Assembly: GCA_023014485.1 (NCBI GenBank)
Contig: JAJOZX010002576.1
Coordinates: 544,501 to 608,500, forward strand
Origin: Bathynomus jamesi
Taxonomy: Eukaryota > Arthropoda > Malacostraca > Isopoda > Cirolanidae
Reading direction: 5' to 3'
DNA: 64,000 nt
Shown: positions 1-10,584 of the stretch, piece after piece
How the letters are laid out: every line of letters starts with the position of its first letter
How positions within the stretch are numbered: position 1 is the first letter of the stretch
Program-made: the position numbers and the translations under genes
Notes under the pieces: model-generated
Seen by the model: only the letters and a program-made list of their open reading frames with translations
Databases searched by the model: none
What the model was told of the DNA's origin: nothing

Positions 1-45
1 ACTCTGTCTATTAGAGTGGGTTTTTATTATCATATTATGAATGCA
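1..45 (+). repeat. Penelope/retrozyme-type 3' tail fragment
   Basis: The first bases repeat, nearly base for base, the tail found at 42906-42950 downstream of a hammerhead-like core, including the string ctgtctattagagtgggttt. The window boundary cuts off whatever lies 5'. Assignment rests only on that internal match. Confidence 0.5.
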
Positions 46-60
46 TCGTTCAATAAAAAA

Positions 61-61
61 A

Positions 62-113
<52 letters not shown>
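61..113. repeat. (TA)n(GA)n microsatellite
   Basis: A short TA run followed by about 19 GA dinucleotides, directly abutting the left end of the Tc1-like element. Confidence 0.95.
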
Positions 114-115
<2 letters not shown>

Positions 116-1504
116 CATTCATACGTATTCAAGAAATATTTCAGTTCTGTTCGACCTTATCTTTTGTACCATGCGTAGGATAGTTCTAAAAAGTTAACCG
201 TTCGTTTGGAAAAATTTAACAAATAACAAAAAAGTTAGTTTAACTCCAACATATAATGTAAAACATCAAAGAATTTGAGGAAATAAGTAAAGTTCAAATG
301 CAAAGTATGCTTACATTTATTGACAAAATTATTTAAAACTTTGTGTGTCCAAACTCCATTGATTTGTTTTGGGTATTTTTCTACGAGATTTCGATATCTC
401 TCAGTCGAAATTTTAGCTCATTCTTCTAAAGAAAATTGTTGCAATTCATTCAGATTCGAAAGGTTTCTCTTTCGGACAGATTTTTTTTTTCAAATAAAAC
501 CATAAATTTTCGATTAAATTGAGATCTGTGCTTTGACTGGGCCACTCGAGGAGATTGAAATTCTTTAGTTTAAGCTATTTCATGGTGCTCCTACTTTTTA
601 TTTTGGATAATTATCTTGCTGCAGTACCCAATTGCGACCCATTCGTAATTTCAAACCTGAAAGCAATACATTTTCTTCTAGAATTTTTTTTCTAAAATTT
701 GATATTTTTTCGAATTCAGGATTCCATTAATGACAACAAGCTTTCTTGGACCAGAAACGTTAAAGCATCCCCAAAGAAGCAAACTACCACTACCCGAATA
801 ATTCACTTGTTCTCGTCTGTCCAGAGAACTTTCTTCTAGAGTATAAATCCATTATTTTGATGATCCTTGTCGTACTTTAAACAAGCTTCTTTGTACGCAT
901 TTCGTACCAGATGTTTTCTTCATGTAACTCTTCCATGCAAACAATTCTTTCTCAATGTACAACGTACAGTAGAGGGATGAACATCGACCTTAAACAGTCT
1001 TAGTTTTTGGCAAATATCACTTGCAGTCACTTGTGGATTTGCAGCAGCCATTTTTTTTCAATCCGTCAAGCTGTATGTTCTGAAATCTTGCAAGGTCTTC
1101 CACATCTTAGTAGAGTTTTCATTGTTCCCAAGACTTTCCATTTCTTTATAACTGCAGCAACCGTCGTAAATAGAATTCGAAGTTCTTCTTCTATCTTCCT
1201 ATAACTCTTTCCAGACTCGTATGCAGCAATAACAGCTCTCTTAAGATCTGTAGACAGCTCTTTACCACGACGACCCATTACTTACTAATGGTTTGTACAG
1301 TCATCCGTCTTCCATGAAGATTCATAGAGAAAATTCTAGGATTCAGAATTGCCAACAGTCTCTAATCAATAAACAGCCAACTAATTTCTTTATTTGTTAA
1401 ATTTTTCCAAACAAACCGTAAACTTTTCATAAACTATCCTATGCATGATGCAAAAGATAAGGACGAAATATCTGAAATATTTCTCTGAACGAATACTTAT
1501 GAGC
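116..1504 (-). mobile_element. Tc1-like DNA transposon with long terminal inverted repeats
   Basis: About 115 bp at 116-232 recur in inverted orientation at 1388-1504 with roughly 80% identity. Shared blocks include the aaatatttcag, ccttatctttt, ataggatagtt and ggaaaaatttaac motifs. Long inverted repeats around a single transposase gene of about 1 kb fit the IR-DR group of Tc1 elements. A degenerate reverse-strand transposase lies between them. The exact outer ends and TA duplication are blurred by mutation. Confidence 0.8.
320..1278 (-). pseudogene. Tc1-like transposase pseudogene
   Basis: The reverse-strand reading opens at 1278 with MGRRGKELSTDLKRAVIAAY, then SGKSYRKIEEEL and a GRPCK-like hook. 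This is the paired-type helix-turn-helix DNA-binding start of Tc1 transposases. The frame is lost after about 70 codons (near 1066). Toward 540-480 the reverse strand has lost the usual DLNPIENLW block but still shows its downstream phenylalanine/lysine-rich segment. Tc1 transposases are normally about 340 residues with a DD34E catalytic triad, and I cannot read an intact triad here. The gene lies inside long inverted repeats, so this is a dead autonomous copy. Confidence 0.7.
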
Positions 1505-1510
1505 GCCAAT

Positions 1511-1950
1511 GTGTATATATATATACAGTATGCGTGGGTGTGAAGGAAAACTCATCAGAAAAGTTATAATCCATTGAACGTCAGTCTCTTCAAAGAGAAA
1601 ATGTTAATAGAATATATTGAAAAATAATCATGTAGGTATCTTTCTTGGTATTACTAATTAAATTTAATTTAAAAATGAATATCAAAGCTTTAACAATAGT
1701 CCCCAGACGTAATGAAAGAGAAATAAAGCCTCTTAACAATCCAGATCAATATATGTAAAGTGGTGCGCTTTTTATCCCTTAAAAATGAGAAATTTTGTAC
1801 CATTGTCTCTCGAGGTTTGATTCTTCAGTAATGGGTATCCAGTTAGAAAGGGGGAGGTTGAAGCTATAGCAGATTAAATTAGATTCAAAAACTGTAACAA
1901 ATCAAGATTGCTGGCCGTACATGTTCTGTAACATCGGTTATACGTCGTGA
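1511..1950. other. No recognisable feature
   Basis: AT-rich sequence with a short TA run at 1514-1526. I see no open frame longer than 60 codons and no repeat shared with the rest of the window. Confidence 0.6.
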
Positions 1951-1954
1951 CATG

Positions 1955-2135
1955 TCGTAACCACTGCTACCAGTAAGATCATTGAAGTTGAACGATATTG
2001 GGCTTGGGTAGTCGTTGGATGGGTGGACGGTCCTCTCCGTCCAGATAATGTAAAGACTTATGGTCCGAATTCCACGTTAAGATGTAGGTACCCTCTGTCA
2101 TATGACTTCTCTGGTTGTTAGTGGGAAGGCTAAAT
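1955..2135 (+). repeat. 5S rRNA-derived SINE (SINE3-like)
   Basis: Positions 1983-2040 read like the internal promoter half of 5S rRNA: gaagttgaacgatattgggc, then a tagtcgttggatgggtgga block. In true 5S these are the box A, intermediate element and box C. The body then runs through ggtcctc, gtccagat-atgta, a ggtccgaattccacgtta segment and gtaggt...ctctgtcatatgac. The same head-body order recurs at 44455-44640 and, inverted, at 41320-41510, which shows a dispersed family and not a 5S gene. Confidence 0.7.
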
Positions 2136-2618
2136 CGTGCACTTAATTAACAAGAACATCGTTGTAATTACAAATTTTCCAAAACTGTGAGAAATCAGGA
2201 GTAGACCACTGGTTGCGTTTGGAGTGGAATCAAAGCTCCATCTTTAAAGGTACCTTCTCAAACTAACCATTAAACTAGCCTGTATGTTCCCTTATCTAAT
2301 TACAGGAAAATATTATCATGCTATCATATAGAAAAAAAAAGTGCATATAAATGTAATGGGAAAATATACTTCACCCACGCATAGGGCGTTTACTCCGCAC
2401 GCATCAGACCAAGCATAATCATAATAATACAAGGCTTATCAATGATTTCATATATAAACCAAATTATTTAATGCAAATTGCAGGAAATGCTCCTCCCTAC
2501 AAAGGAGTAGACATCTGGAACTCTATACTTATAAATGTCAGACAAGCTCATCATTAATTTCGTTTCGTAAATCATTAAAGCAACACTGCTAACTCCTATT
2601 AACATACAACATCCCAGC

Positions 2619-2651
<33 letters not shown>

Positions 2652-2804
2652 CAAAAATATCGCAGTTCCCTTTTCAAAAATTACAGAAACCTATTATATA
2701 TACAAAATTCACAGTCTTAAATCGGTTGCAATAACAAGTTATACAAATTATATTTTGAAAGTTTCCCTTATATTACATCATAATTATTAATAATATGCTT
2801 TATA

Positions 2805-2838
<34 letters not shown>

Positions 2839-2959
2839 TTATTACTTTAAGATTGCATCATTGTATTATAATTATTATTGGTGTTTCAACACGAGTTTTT
2901 TACTACTTTTTCTGTTATTTTTAAGATAATCTCAATTTTCATTTGTAATGAGAGAATTA
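2136..2959. other. AT-rich, no gene seen; two (TA)n runs
   Basis: Contains (TA)n at about 2622-2650 and a (TA)n(T)n run at 2801-2840. The 69-codon reverse frame over 2468-2677 is largely read through the TA tract. No transposon ends were recognised. Confidence 0.6.
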
Positions 2960-3240
2960 ATTATTTTCAACTTTATTTTATTTTCAATAATTTATTTTCT
3001 GATTTTCTCTCGTAAAAATTGAAATGAATCTCAAAGAAATTTGCTTGAAAAGCTCTCATGTTTCCCAACGTCATATTCAGATAAGAATTCTGTGATTTGA
3101 CTACTTCCCATTAAAATCTAAACTTAAACGTTAATGCTGACGACATTCTGTAAACCTTTTTGGATGTGATGTATACTTTATGTAAATGTATTTTTTCTGA
3201 ATAAAGTTTGTTTTATTTGTTTGTTTGTTTGTTTGTTTGA
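2960..3240 (+). repeat. LINE-like 3' tail ending in AATAAA and (GTTT)n
   Basis: Ends with ctgaataaagtttg followed by five or more GTTT units, the usual layout of a LINE 3' end with microsatellite tail. The same tail occurs at 59400-59830: matching blocks are atattcagat-agaat/gt-attgtga, ctgtaaac/gtaaaactctgtc and the terminal aataaagttt. No coding sequence remains. Confidence 0.55.
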
Positions 3241-3412
3241 GATAAAACAAAAACTTAAAAACCTAATTTAAAAAAAAATTATCGCAAAAATCGCTCTTTC
3301 AACGAAGCAAACTTTACATTAGGAAAGATAATTATAATTAAGGAGAGGCAGAAACTAGCACAATGATCAGGCCAGACGAATGCGGCCTATCGCACTAATG
3401 TGTGGATTATTT

Positions 3413-3614
3413 GGATCACCTGAAGATCAGGGCCCCAGCCTTCTTTAATTAGCTTTATAAGGCTAACTAACGAAAATATCACGACCTAACCTAACCAATC
3501 GTCAAGGGCGTACAGTTGACCTAACGATTGGTTAGGTTAGGTCGTGATATTTTCGTTAGTTAGCCTAATAAGGCTAACTAAAAAAAGCTGGGGGCCCTGA
3601 TCTTCAGGTAATCC
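3413..3614. repeat. Palindromic hairpin element carrying the CCTAACC module
   Basis: A near-perfect palindrome of about 200 bp. Outer arms are ggatcacctgaagatcaggg and its complement ending at 3614. Inner arms contain ttataaggctaactaacgaa, aatatcacgacctaacctaa and ccaatcgtcaagggcgtaca. The centre is near 3510. It could fold into a hairpin of about 95 bp. Second copy at 3970-4405, third (modified ends) at 17292-17531. Confidence 0.85.
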
Positions 3615-3969
3615 TTACTGTCTTCCGTACCATTTACAGCCAAACAGAAAACTTACCATTTTTTCAGGGCACGCGAACACATTACAGTTATTTTACAGGC
3701 ATTCATAACTACACTATCCACTGTATAATAATTAAATAAAACGCAAATTACTAATAATAATAACGTACGTATATTTATAATACTTCTCAGAGTAAGGAGT
3801 TTATTTCGTTAGTGTGAAAAACAGCCACAATAAATGTGAAGACTATAACCAACGGGAGGATATGACAATTCTCAAGATAGTCGCAAATTTGGCCAAACCC
3901 TTTTGAAGCTTGTTAAATCTTTACATTTTTTATAGTCCGGTTTTTTATACAAGTAAATAAACTTCTTGA

Positions 3970-4405
3970 GGATCACCTGAAGATCAGGGCCCCCAGCCTT
4001 CGTTAATTAGCCTTATAAGGCTAACTAACGAAAATATCACGACTTAACCTAACCAATCGTCAAGGGCGTACAGTTGACCTAACAATTGGTTAGGTTAAGT
4101 CGTGATATTTTCGTTAGTTAGCCTTATAAGCAGTGGCGGCTCGTCGGTAGACACTGCGGAACTGCAGCACCCCTAAATTTTTTATTTACAGTTGAAATAA
4201 TCAAGAACAATATAAGGATGAGCTCACTGAATAACTTTTTCAAAATTTTGAAACTTTTATTCATTGCTCAATGCTCATCCTTTTATTTCAGTAATTATTT
4301 CAACCTATTCTTAGAGACAGCACCCCTAGAATTTTTAGTCACGAGCCGCCACTGCTTATAAGGCTAACTAACGAAGGCTGGGGGGACCCTGATCTTCAGG
4401 TGACC
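3970..4405. repeat. Second copy of the palindromic hairpin, split by a hAT MITE
   Basis: Same outer arms (ggatcacctgaagatcaggg at 3970, complement ending near 4405) and same inner CCTAACC module as 3413-3614. The right arm is interrupted at its ttataag site by the element at 4131-4354. Removing that element and one duplication restores the palindrome. Confidence 0.85.
4131..4354. mobile_element. hAT-type MITE with 8-bp target duplication
   Basis: Begins cagtggcggctcgt and ends with its complement acgagccgccactg. The inverted repeats continue imperfectly through an agcacccctaaatttt block. It is flanked by cttataag at 4123-4130 and 4355-4362. An 8-bp duplication and CAGNGGCGG-type ends are typical of hAT. 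No coding capacity (224 bp), so it depends on a hAT transposase elsewhere. Confidence 0.92.
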
Positions 4406-4627
4406 CTAAACTTCTTGTGCCTATTTGCTCTACTGTATATTAAAAATGTTCATAATGTTTAGATTACATAAAAGCTGTAAAAATGTAATACGTAAAAGGT
4501 TACATTTCCTTCCTGGAAAGCGAAATCAGAGTAAATTAAATAAAAAATTAAAGTAAATATTTATTTGTTTACTTATCTGTTATTACTATTTTTATTAACA
4601 CTCAAGCAACCATTTTTAATTATGTAT

Positions 4628-4899
4628 ATGTTACAGTCAATGTGTGAAACCAGTCATTTCACGTAATTCCTAAAAGCTTCAAGCTTTTCGAGTAATTCGA
4701 TTAAACGATTAACGACTTCGTGAAGGTTAGGTAGGTTAAGTTAGGTGGTTAGGTTAGGTTAGATTGGTTACGTTAGGTTAGATTAGGTCAGGTTAGTAAT
4801 GAGTATTACCTATGTTTAAAGGTTACAGGTATTACGCGAAATGCCTAAAATTTTTAGACATTACGTGAAATGACTGGTTTCACACATTGACTGTAACAT
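4628..4899. mobile_element. MITE, ATGTTACAG ends
   Basis: About 40 bp at 4628-4668 (atgttacagtcaatgtgtga, then aaccagtcatttcacgtaat) return inverted at 4860-4899. The interior is TTAGGTT-rich (4728-4795). It lies against TA microsatellite on the right. Ends resemble those of 43911-44185 and 19298-19594. Confidence 0.8.
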
Positions 4900-4901
4900 A
4901 T

Positions 4902-4936
<35 letters not shown>
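4900..4936. repeat. (TA)n microsatellite
   Basis: TA tract with a single interruption, immediately right of the MITE. Confidence 0.95.
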
Positions 4937-5434
4937 TACATGCACGCATACATATATACATACATATTACATTATAACCTGCATAACTCGAACTCTGGAT
5001 AAGCCGGAATCCTCTATGAGCCGGAAAAAAAAAGTGGTCAAAATGGATGATTTGGCAGGTTCTGAGCGCAAGTTCTTTATTTTAAATATTTTAATCCAAT
5101 AAACAATTCAGAGCGACATATTCATGCTCTGGTAAATTCTACAATTTTTTTTTTTTTTGCCAGCACAGCAGCGAACAATTCGTACATAGAAAAGGGAATT
5201 CTTTTTAATGAAAATACTACCATGTAGATTCCATTAATATTCTGCATGTCTAGTTTACTCGCGTATCCTAAATTGCAAAAAATCCCCCCCCCACCCCACC
5301 TACCCTGTACTGAAGTTAGTAAATCTGAAATAAAATTGGTTAATTTTAATGAAAATTTGTCGCCATTCATAGATTTTGGGGAAATTTGTACTTTAAAGAA
5401 ACAGTTCATTTACGCAACTGGCGAATATGATATA

Positions 5435-5512
5435 CAGAGTGTTCCAAAAGTCCCAATTTCTTTATTTTTAAGGAGTGAATAAGAAATATATTGGGACCTT
5501 CGGGACACCCTG
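5435..5512. mobile_element. 78-bp mariner-type MITE in TA
   Basis: Ends cagagtgttccaaaagtccc and the complement of gtcccgaaggtcccaatat form imperfect inverted repeats of about 26 bp. TA is present at 5433-5434 and 5513-5514. The CAGRGTG start matches the Tc1/mariner elements at 7488 and 8952. Confidence 0.75.
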
Positions 5513-5559
5513 TATTTAATATATTTTACGTAGTAAAAATCCACGACGACAACGGACGT

Positions 5560-6709
5560 ACGACAGTGTCCCGTTGGTTAAGTTAGCGTAGGTTATGTTG
5601 GATTAGCACAAGTTAGGCTAGACCCATTTAGGTTACACTGGGTTAGGTTGGTTTATGCTATGGTCGTAAGAGTGTCGATAGTATCTTAAGTCGAAAAATC
5701 TGTTTCATACACATTTCATCGACACTCTAATAATTTTAATCTAAGCTGACTTTGCCTAATGTAATGTAACCTCGCCAAGTTTAACCTGACATATGCTAAT
5801 CAAACTTAATTTAGTCTTATCTCCCAAAATTTATCAAAAGTCGAGTGTCTTCTCGTTAGCCTGGAAAAAGGTTCACACTGCTCCTGATGATCGTAAAGAA
5901 CGAGGAAAATCTGACTCTCTTTTAGCTTCATTTGACCTCATTTTTTAATTTCAACCATTCGTATTTACTCGACAATAATGTCAAATTAAATTTCTATTTT
6001 TGTCCTTAACATTATTGGTAATTAACTTTAAATATATTCGACGATATTAACGTACATACGTATACTTACTTCATCCTTAATAATCCACATTCACCGTTAC
6101 TCGAATTAGATAAAAACTACATCAAAGGTGTCCAACATTTTCTTCAGGGATCTGAGATACTCTTAAATTTTGGCCAGGAAAAGTGATCTGGCCTGGTCTT
6201 GCCTAGTCAACTGTCTTCCACCCCTGCCATTCCCAACTATTCCTATCTCATACCTTACAAGTACAATCATGCCTCGCCTCATTAATTTTACAATACTAAA
6301 TTGCGAGAAAGGATAAACTTTTCAAATTTTCCAAACTTTTCAGACTTTTCAAACTTTTCAAAATTGAAGATGTACTCAAAGTAATTTTTAAAATCTTGGT
6401 AAGAAATGAGATTCAAATAATTAATTTGTTATGAATTATGAATCGTTGCTACCATTTTCGTTGACATTTTTTCTCTGTTTATTATTTTCTATATTTATTG
6501 CAAAATTGCTTTGTGATTGATCAGTTTGGCACCTCTGATTTACGTAGTTTGCTGAAGAGAGGATCAGATACACTGATTTTCTCCCTTTCATCCTGAAGTT
6601 CCTGTTTTTCCCAAATTGTCTGCGCTACTCTTGACCAAGTTGGTCCACTTTCTCTTGGATTAAATGGATCACTCTAGTAATGTATAAATCCATAAATACG
6701 AGATTAACA

Positions 6710-6710
<1 letters not shown>
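5560..6710. other. No gene; degenerate TTAGGTT tract and small hairpin
   Basis: 5575-5660 is a degenerate TTAGGTT-rich stretch. At about 5669-5731, agagtgtcgat and its complement atcgacactct form a short inverted repeat. The rest, to 6710, is AT-rich with no frame or repeat I can assign. Confidence 0.5.

Positions 6711-6757
<47 letters not shown>
6711..6757. repeat. (CT)n microsatellite
   Basis: Uninterrupted CT dinucleotides. Confidence 0.97.
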
Positions 6758-6759
<2 letters not shown>

Positions 6760-7179
6760 AGAGTATATGCATGGATAATTTAAAGGAAATTGGCCATCAG
6801 TAATTTGAAATTAAATTATTTAACTGAAAATGGATATTAATCTCATTGAAGGAAAATGTAATTAGTGGGATTCCACCCAGTTAATATACTTTATAATCAT
6901 ATGAGTGCCAGCTTTCCAACTGACTCCATTTTAATCAAATAGTTTACGATTTAATTTATATTAATTAAGAGAAAGGTTGGAGAGAAATTTTTATTTATTA
7001 ATGTAATCCGAGAATTTACATAGAGATTTAAAAGTAATCTTTATTTTTGATGGAGATTATAAATTTATAATCGCCAATCATTTTTATACGACAAAATTTA
7101 AAGGATTATTTTAAGATCCAATTTAACTTTTATAAATCACAGATGTTTTTATATATATCTCTATATACATATACGTATA

Positions 7180-7256
7180 CAAGGTGGCCCAAAAGTCTGT
7201 TGCCTCGACGCATTCTAAACTATTTTTTTTCGGGGCAACAGACTTTTGGGTCACTC

Positions 7257-7257
<1 letters not shown>
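7180..7257. mobile_element. 78-bp mariner-type MITE in TA
   Basis: About 25 bp of imperfect inverted repeat (ggcccaaaagtctgttgcc at the left, complement at 7234-7252) flanked by TA at 7178-7179 and 7258-7259. The right TA begins a long TA microsatellite. Confidence 0.8.

Positions 7258-7306
<49 letters not shown>
7258..7306. repeat. (TA)n microsatellite
   Basis: About 24 TA units. Confidence 0.97.
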
Positions 7307-7487
7307 TATATAGTTCACAAATAGTCCCAAAGTCAAAGGGGTCAATAAAATAAGATTTATAAACCAATGAATATTTACTGCAATCATAAATACTTTCCAT
7401 AGCACAAATAATGCTCTCAAAAGTTTAAACAAAACTCTATCGTGTTTTTGCTACCTTTCTTTAGAAAATATTAGTAAGGTTATAATA

Positions 7488-8903
7488 CAGAGTGATTCAA
7501 ACTAATGTAGAAACATTTTGACGTTATTAATTTTGGATACTAATTGCATTTATGATGTAGTGATTGTGCATGTGATAGCACGCAATATTACTTCAAAATT
7601 ATTACAGTTATTTCAATATTACAATTGTTTTGCATTAGGAGTTGCATAGACTAAGTCATCTTAGCATTCTTACATAGTCTAAGCCTAAGCCATCTTAAAC
7701 ATGGCGGATACACGGCTGACTTCCGAACAGAGAAGAACATTTTGAAGTGGTACTGAAAGTATGAACATGTAAAAGAATTGCAGCGTGCCTGGATACGAAA
7801 GTATTAAACAGCAGCTCCCATTCGTACAACAATTAGTCATATAACGTGATAAATTCGAAGAACATGAAACTGTTCGAAATGTGATTGAAATCAGGTGCTG
7901 GAGAAAACGGACAGCGAGTAGTGAAGAAAATGTGAAACTGTAATAACGGCCTACCAGTGTTCTCAAAAAATGTCAGAAAGGAGCTGTGCACGTGAATCAG
8001 GGCTCAGTGAACCTACCGTTCATCGTATTTTAAAGAAATTAAAGTGGAAACCATATATATATACACCTAGGGTTTTGCACGCTCTTAACGAGGATGATTA
8101 TGATAGAAGAGTAGGGTTCTGCGAACAGTTCACTGCTATGAGTAAATGAGTAATGAACTGTGAATTTAATGATAGAATAATTTGGTCTGATGAAGCTACT
8201 TTCAGACTGAATGGCCATATATATCGTCACAATTGTGTGTTTTGGGAAGAACAAAACCCCAAAATTTATGGGGAGAATCACGTTAATCTGCCAGGCTTTA
8301 CGGTATGGCTTGGGTTTTTCTTCCCATGGCATTGTCGGCCATTCTTCTTTAACAGTACTATAACAGGTCAAAATTATTTTGAAATGCTGCGTGACGATGC
8401 CGTTTCCACAATATGACATCTGTATGGGGACCATAGGGTTTACTTTTAGCAACATGGCGCACCGCCACGTTGTAAAAGAGATGTTCGAATTTTTCTTGAT
8501 ACAGAGTTTCCTGGGTTGCGGATAGGTCGTCGTGAAACCGTTACTGAATATCCTTCAAGGTCACCTGATCTTACACCTCTGGACTTCTGTCTGTGGGGGT
8601 ACCTGAAGGTCAAGGTGAATGATACTAACCCTCAAAATGTGCAACACTTACAGGAAGCGATTGTTCGAGAAGTACCCAAAATCTCAACTTCTAAGAACAC
8701 TACTGTGTACCGATCTGTTTTGAGACATTGCGCCGCATTTTTGGATATAAATGGTGAACATTTTGAACATTTAACATAAAATTACTATCAACTGTTGTTT
8801 TATATGCTTACTTATGTACATGTTAATGTTTTTGTTTATTAAGTGAAATTAGTATCCAAAATAGATAATTTTAAAATGTATCTATAAATTGCTTTTAATC
8901 GCC

Positions 8904-8906
<3 letters not shown>
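7488..8906 (+). mobile_element. mariner-superfamily transposon, degraded
   Basis: TA at 7486-7487 and 8907-8908. Imperfect inverted repeats of about 65 bp join cagagtgattcaaa...ttttggatactaattgca on the left to the complement of tgaaattagtatccaaaat...cgccctg on the right. The transposase reads on the plus strand. The length of 1419 bp fits a full-size mariner-type element. Confidence 0.88.
7700..8779 (+). pseudogene. mariner-type transposase pseudogene
   Basis: From about 8030 to 8779 one frame is readable with only three internal stops (near 8146, 8414 and 8448). It shows RVLHALNEDDYDRRVGFCEQ, IIWSDEATFRLNG, a FTVWLGFF block, QHGAPPRCKRDVRIFLD and SRSPDLTPLDFCLWGYLK. WSDEA carries the first catalytic Asp and PLDF the third. 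The second, normally QDGAPPH, has become QHGAPP, so the catalytic residue itself is lost. Forty-two residues separate that position from the third Asp. The N-terminal helix-turn-helix part (7700-8030) is broken by frameshifts. It reads in the opposite direction to, and lies beside, the better preserved relative at 8952-10329. Confidence 0.85.

Positions 8907-8949
<43 letters not shown>
8907..8949. repeat. (TA)n microsatellite between two mariner elements
   Basis: The tract lies between the right end of one element and the left end of the next. Confidence 0.95.
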
Positions 8950-8951
<2 letters not shown>

Positions 8952-8952
<1 letters not shown>

Positions 8953-10329
8953 AGGGTGAGTCAAAAGTAGCGCCCGATTTCTGTCAGTTGATTGTTTGTT
9001 TGCCATTTGTATTACAGTGTACAAGAAGGTAGAAATAAATGAATGACATGTTTATCTAACCATTTATTCGGGGGAAAATTATACGGAACTGTACCAAGCT
9101 GTTTTACTTGCAATTTTCAAAGTGCCCTCCCTCGTGATCGATGCACAATTGCAGCCGAGCAGGCACAGAGTGGCACACACGCCTGCAGAGTTCGATATCA
9201 ATTTCCTCAAACTTTGCAGTGATTTGAGCCTTCAATTCCTGAATGGTACGAGGCTTTTCACGATAAACAAGGTCTTTCATGAGCCCCCCCAAGAAAGAAA
9301 TCTGGAGGTGTAAGGTCTGGGGAGCGTGCCGGACACTCGATCGGCCCGCTGCGGCCGATCCACTTTCCGGGAAAGTTTTCATCAAGCCACTGACGAACAT
9401 GACGTCCATAATGAGGTGGAGCTCCATCTTGCTGGAAATAACAGTCCTGATCTTGTACCCTGGGCCAAAAGAAGGTTTGCAGCATATCCAGGTAAATTTC
9501 TGCAGTGACAGATCCCTCAAAGAAAAAGGGTCCAATTATCCCTAATGGAGATATGGCTGCCCAAACTGTCACGCCAGGTAAATTTACCTCCTTCTCAACT
9601 GTCACTCTTGGGTTCTCCGCAGCCCAGTAGACACAATTGTGTCTGTTAATTGTGCCGTTAAGCTTAAAACATGCCTCATCTGACCACCAGATGTTGTCTA
9701 GCATTGTGTCCTCTTCGTCAAGTTTAGCTAAGAACTCTTCGCAAAATTGAAGACGGCGGTCGTCATCTCCATCATGAAGGGCATGCAGTAAGCGTGGAAT
9801 GTAAGGTTTCCATTTTTTCTGGTGAAGGATACGGATAACACTTGATTGGCTCACTTCCAACTCTGCAGATAAACGGCGAGTTGACTTTTGCGGACTTTGT
9901 TCCAGTCTCCTGATGGCTTCTTCAGCCTTAGCTACATTCGTTGCCGTTTTCGGACGACCGGACTTCTTTGCAGTGGCTACCGACCCTGTTGCTTCAAATT
10001 TCTCGACAATCAATTGTATGTTTCTTCCCTGGGGTGGGTTAATATCGAATTCCTGTGCCAAACGGCGTGCCGCCATCGTTGGTTGTTCATTACATTTGTA
10101 GTAATGTTTCACGGCCGCAATGCGTTGATTCATTGAAAGATAATTCATGGTTCAATTTGGTGCAAATTCAGTAACTTTCCAAACTCTCAGCAATAACCTG
10201 CAAAACGAAAACAAAAATAAATAAACTAAGAAAATTAATAATCTGCAAGACAATTATTAACAACATGACTTCCCAGAAAGAATGACAGCCGAAAAAACAG
10301 AAATCGGGCGCTACTTTTGACTCACCCTG
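8952..10329 (-). mobile_element. mariner-superfamily (DD41D type) transposon, near full length
   Basis: Perfect inverted repeats of about 34 bp (cagggtgagtcaaaagtagc...) at 8952-8985 and 10296-10329, flanked by TA at 8950-8951 and 10330-10331. Length is 1378 bp with a single reverse-strand transposase. It is the best-preserved DNA transposon in the window. Confidence 0.95.
9104..10148 (-). pseudogene. DD41D mariner transposase, one frameshift
   Basis: The cut-and-paste transposase acts in the nucleus on the element's own inverted repeats. It starts at 10148 (MNYLSMNQRIAAVKHYYKC). An N-terminal helix-turn-helix pair runs to about residue 120, including a GRPKTA hook. The catalytic core has IWWSDEACFKLNG, YFQQDGAPPHYGRHVRQWLD and RSPDLTPPDFF. 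Forty-one residues lie between the second and third Asp, so the triad reads DD41D as in the rosa-type family. The frame breaks at a run of seven G/C near 9283-9290, where one extra base shifts out the last ~60 codons. These continue in the other frame as LMKDLVYREKPRTIQELKAQ to a stop at 9104. A single homopolymer error, biological or from assembly, separates this from an intact gene of about 347 codons. Confidence 0.9.
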
Positions 10330-10454
10330 TATTTATATATACTTCGTTACAGTCATGCAGTTCGGAAATGCAGTCTTCCCATGCTCGGGACTATTTCCGG
10401 AAATAAGTGCTTGCAAAATAATGGAATAGAGAAGTCATATATTAGAAAGCAAAG

Positions 10455-10460
<6 letters not shown>

Positions 10461-10485
<25 letters not shown>

Positions 10486-10501
10486 CACACACACACACAC
10501 A
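10461..10501. repeat. (CA)n microsatellite
   Basis: CA tract with one CC interruption. Confidence 0.95.
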
Positions 10502-10584
10502 ATGTTTGGCTTCTCTACAGAAGTGCAACATTTTCATACTTTCTCTCATATTCAATTCTCTATCTCGACATTTACACACTCTAA

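Noticed and set aside
1983..2040. 5S rRNA gene
   Set aside because: Only the promoter-containing half is similar, and the same truncated form is repeated with a SINE body.
8039..8455. 138-codon reverse frame
   Set aside because: Antisense shadow of the mariner transposase read on the plus strand.
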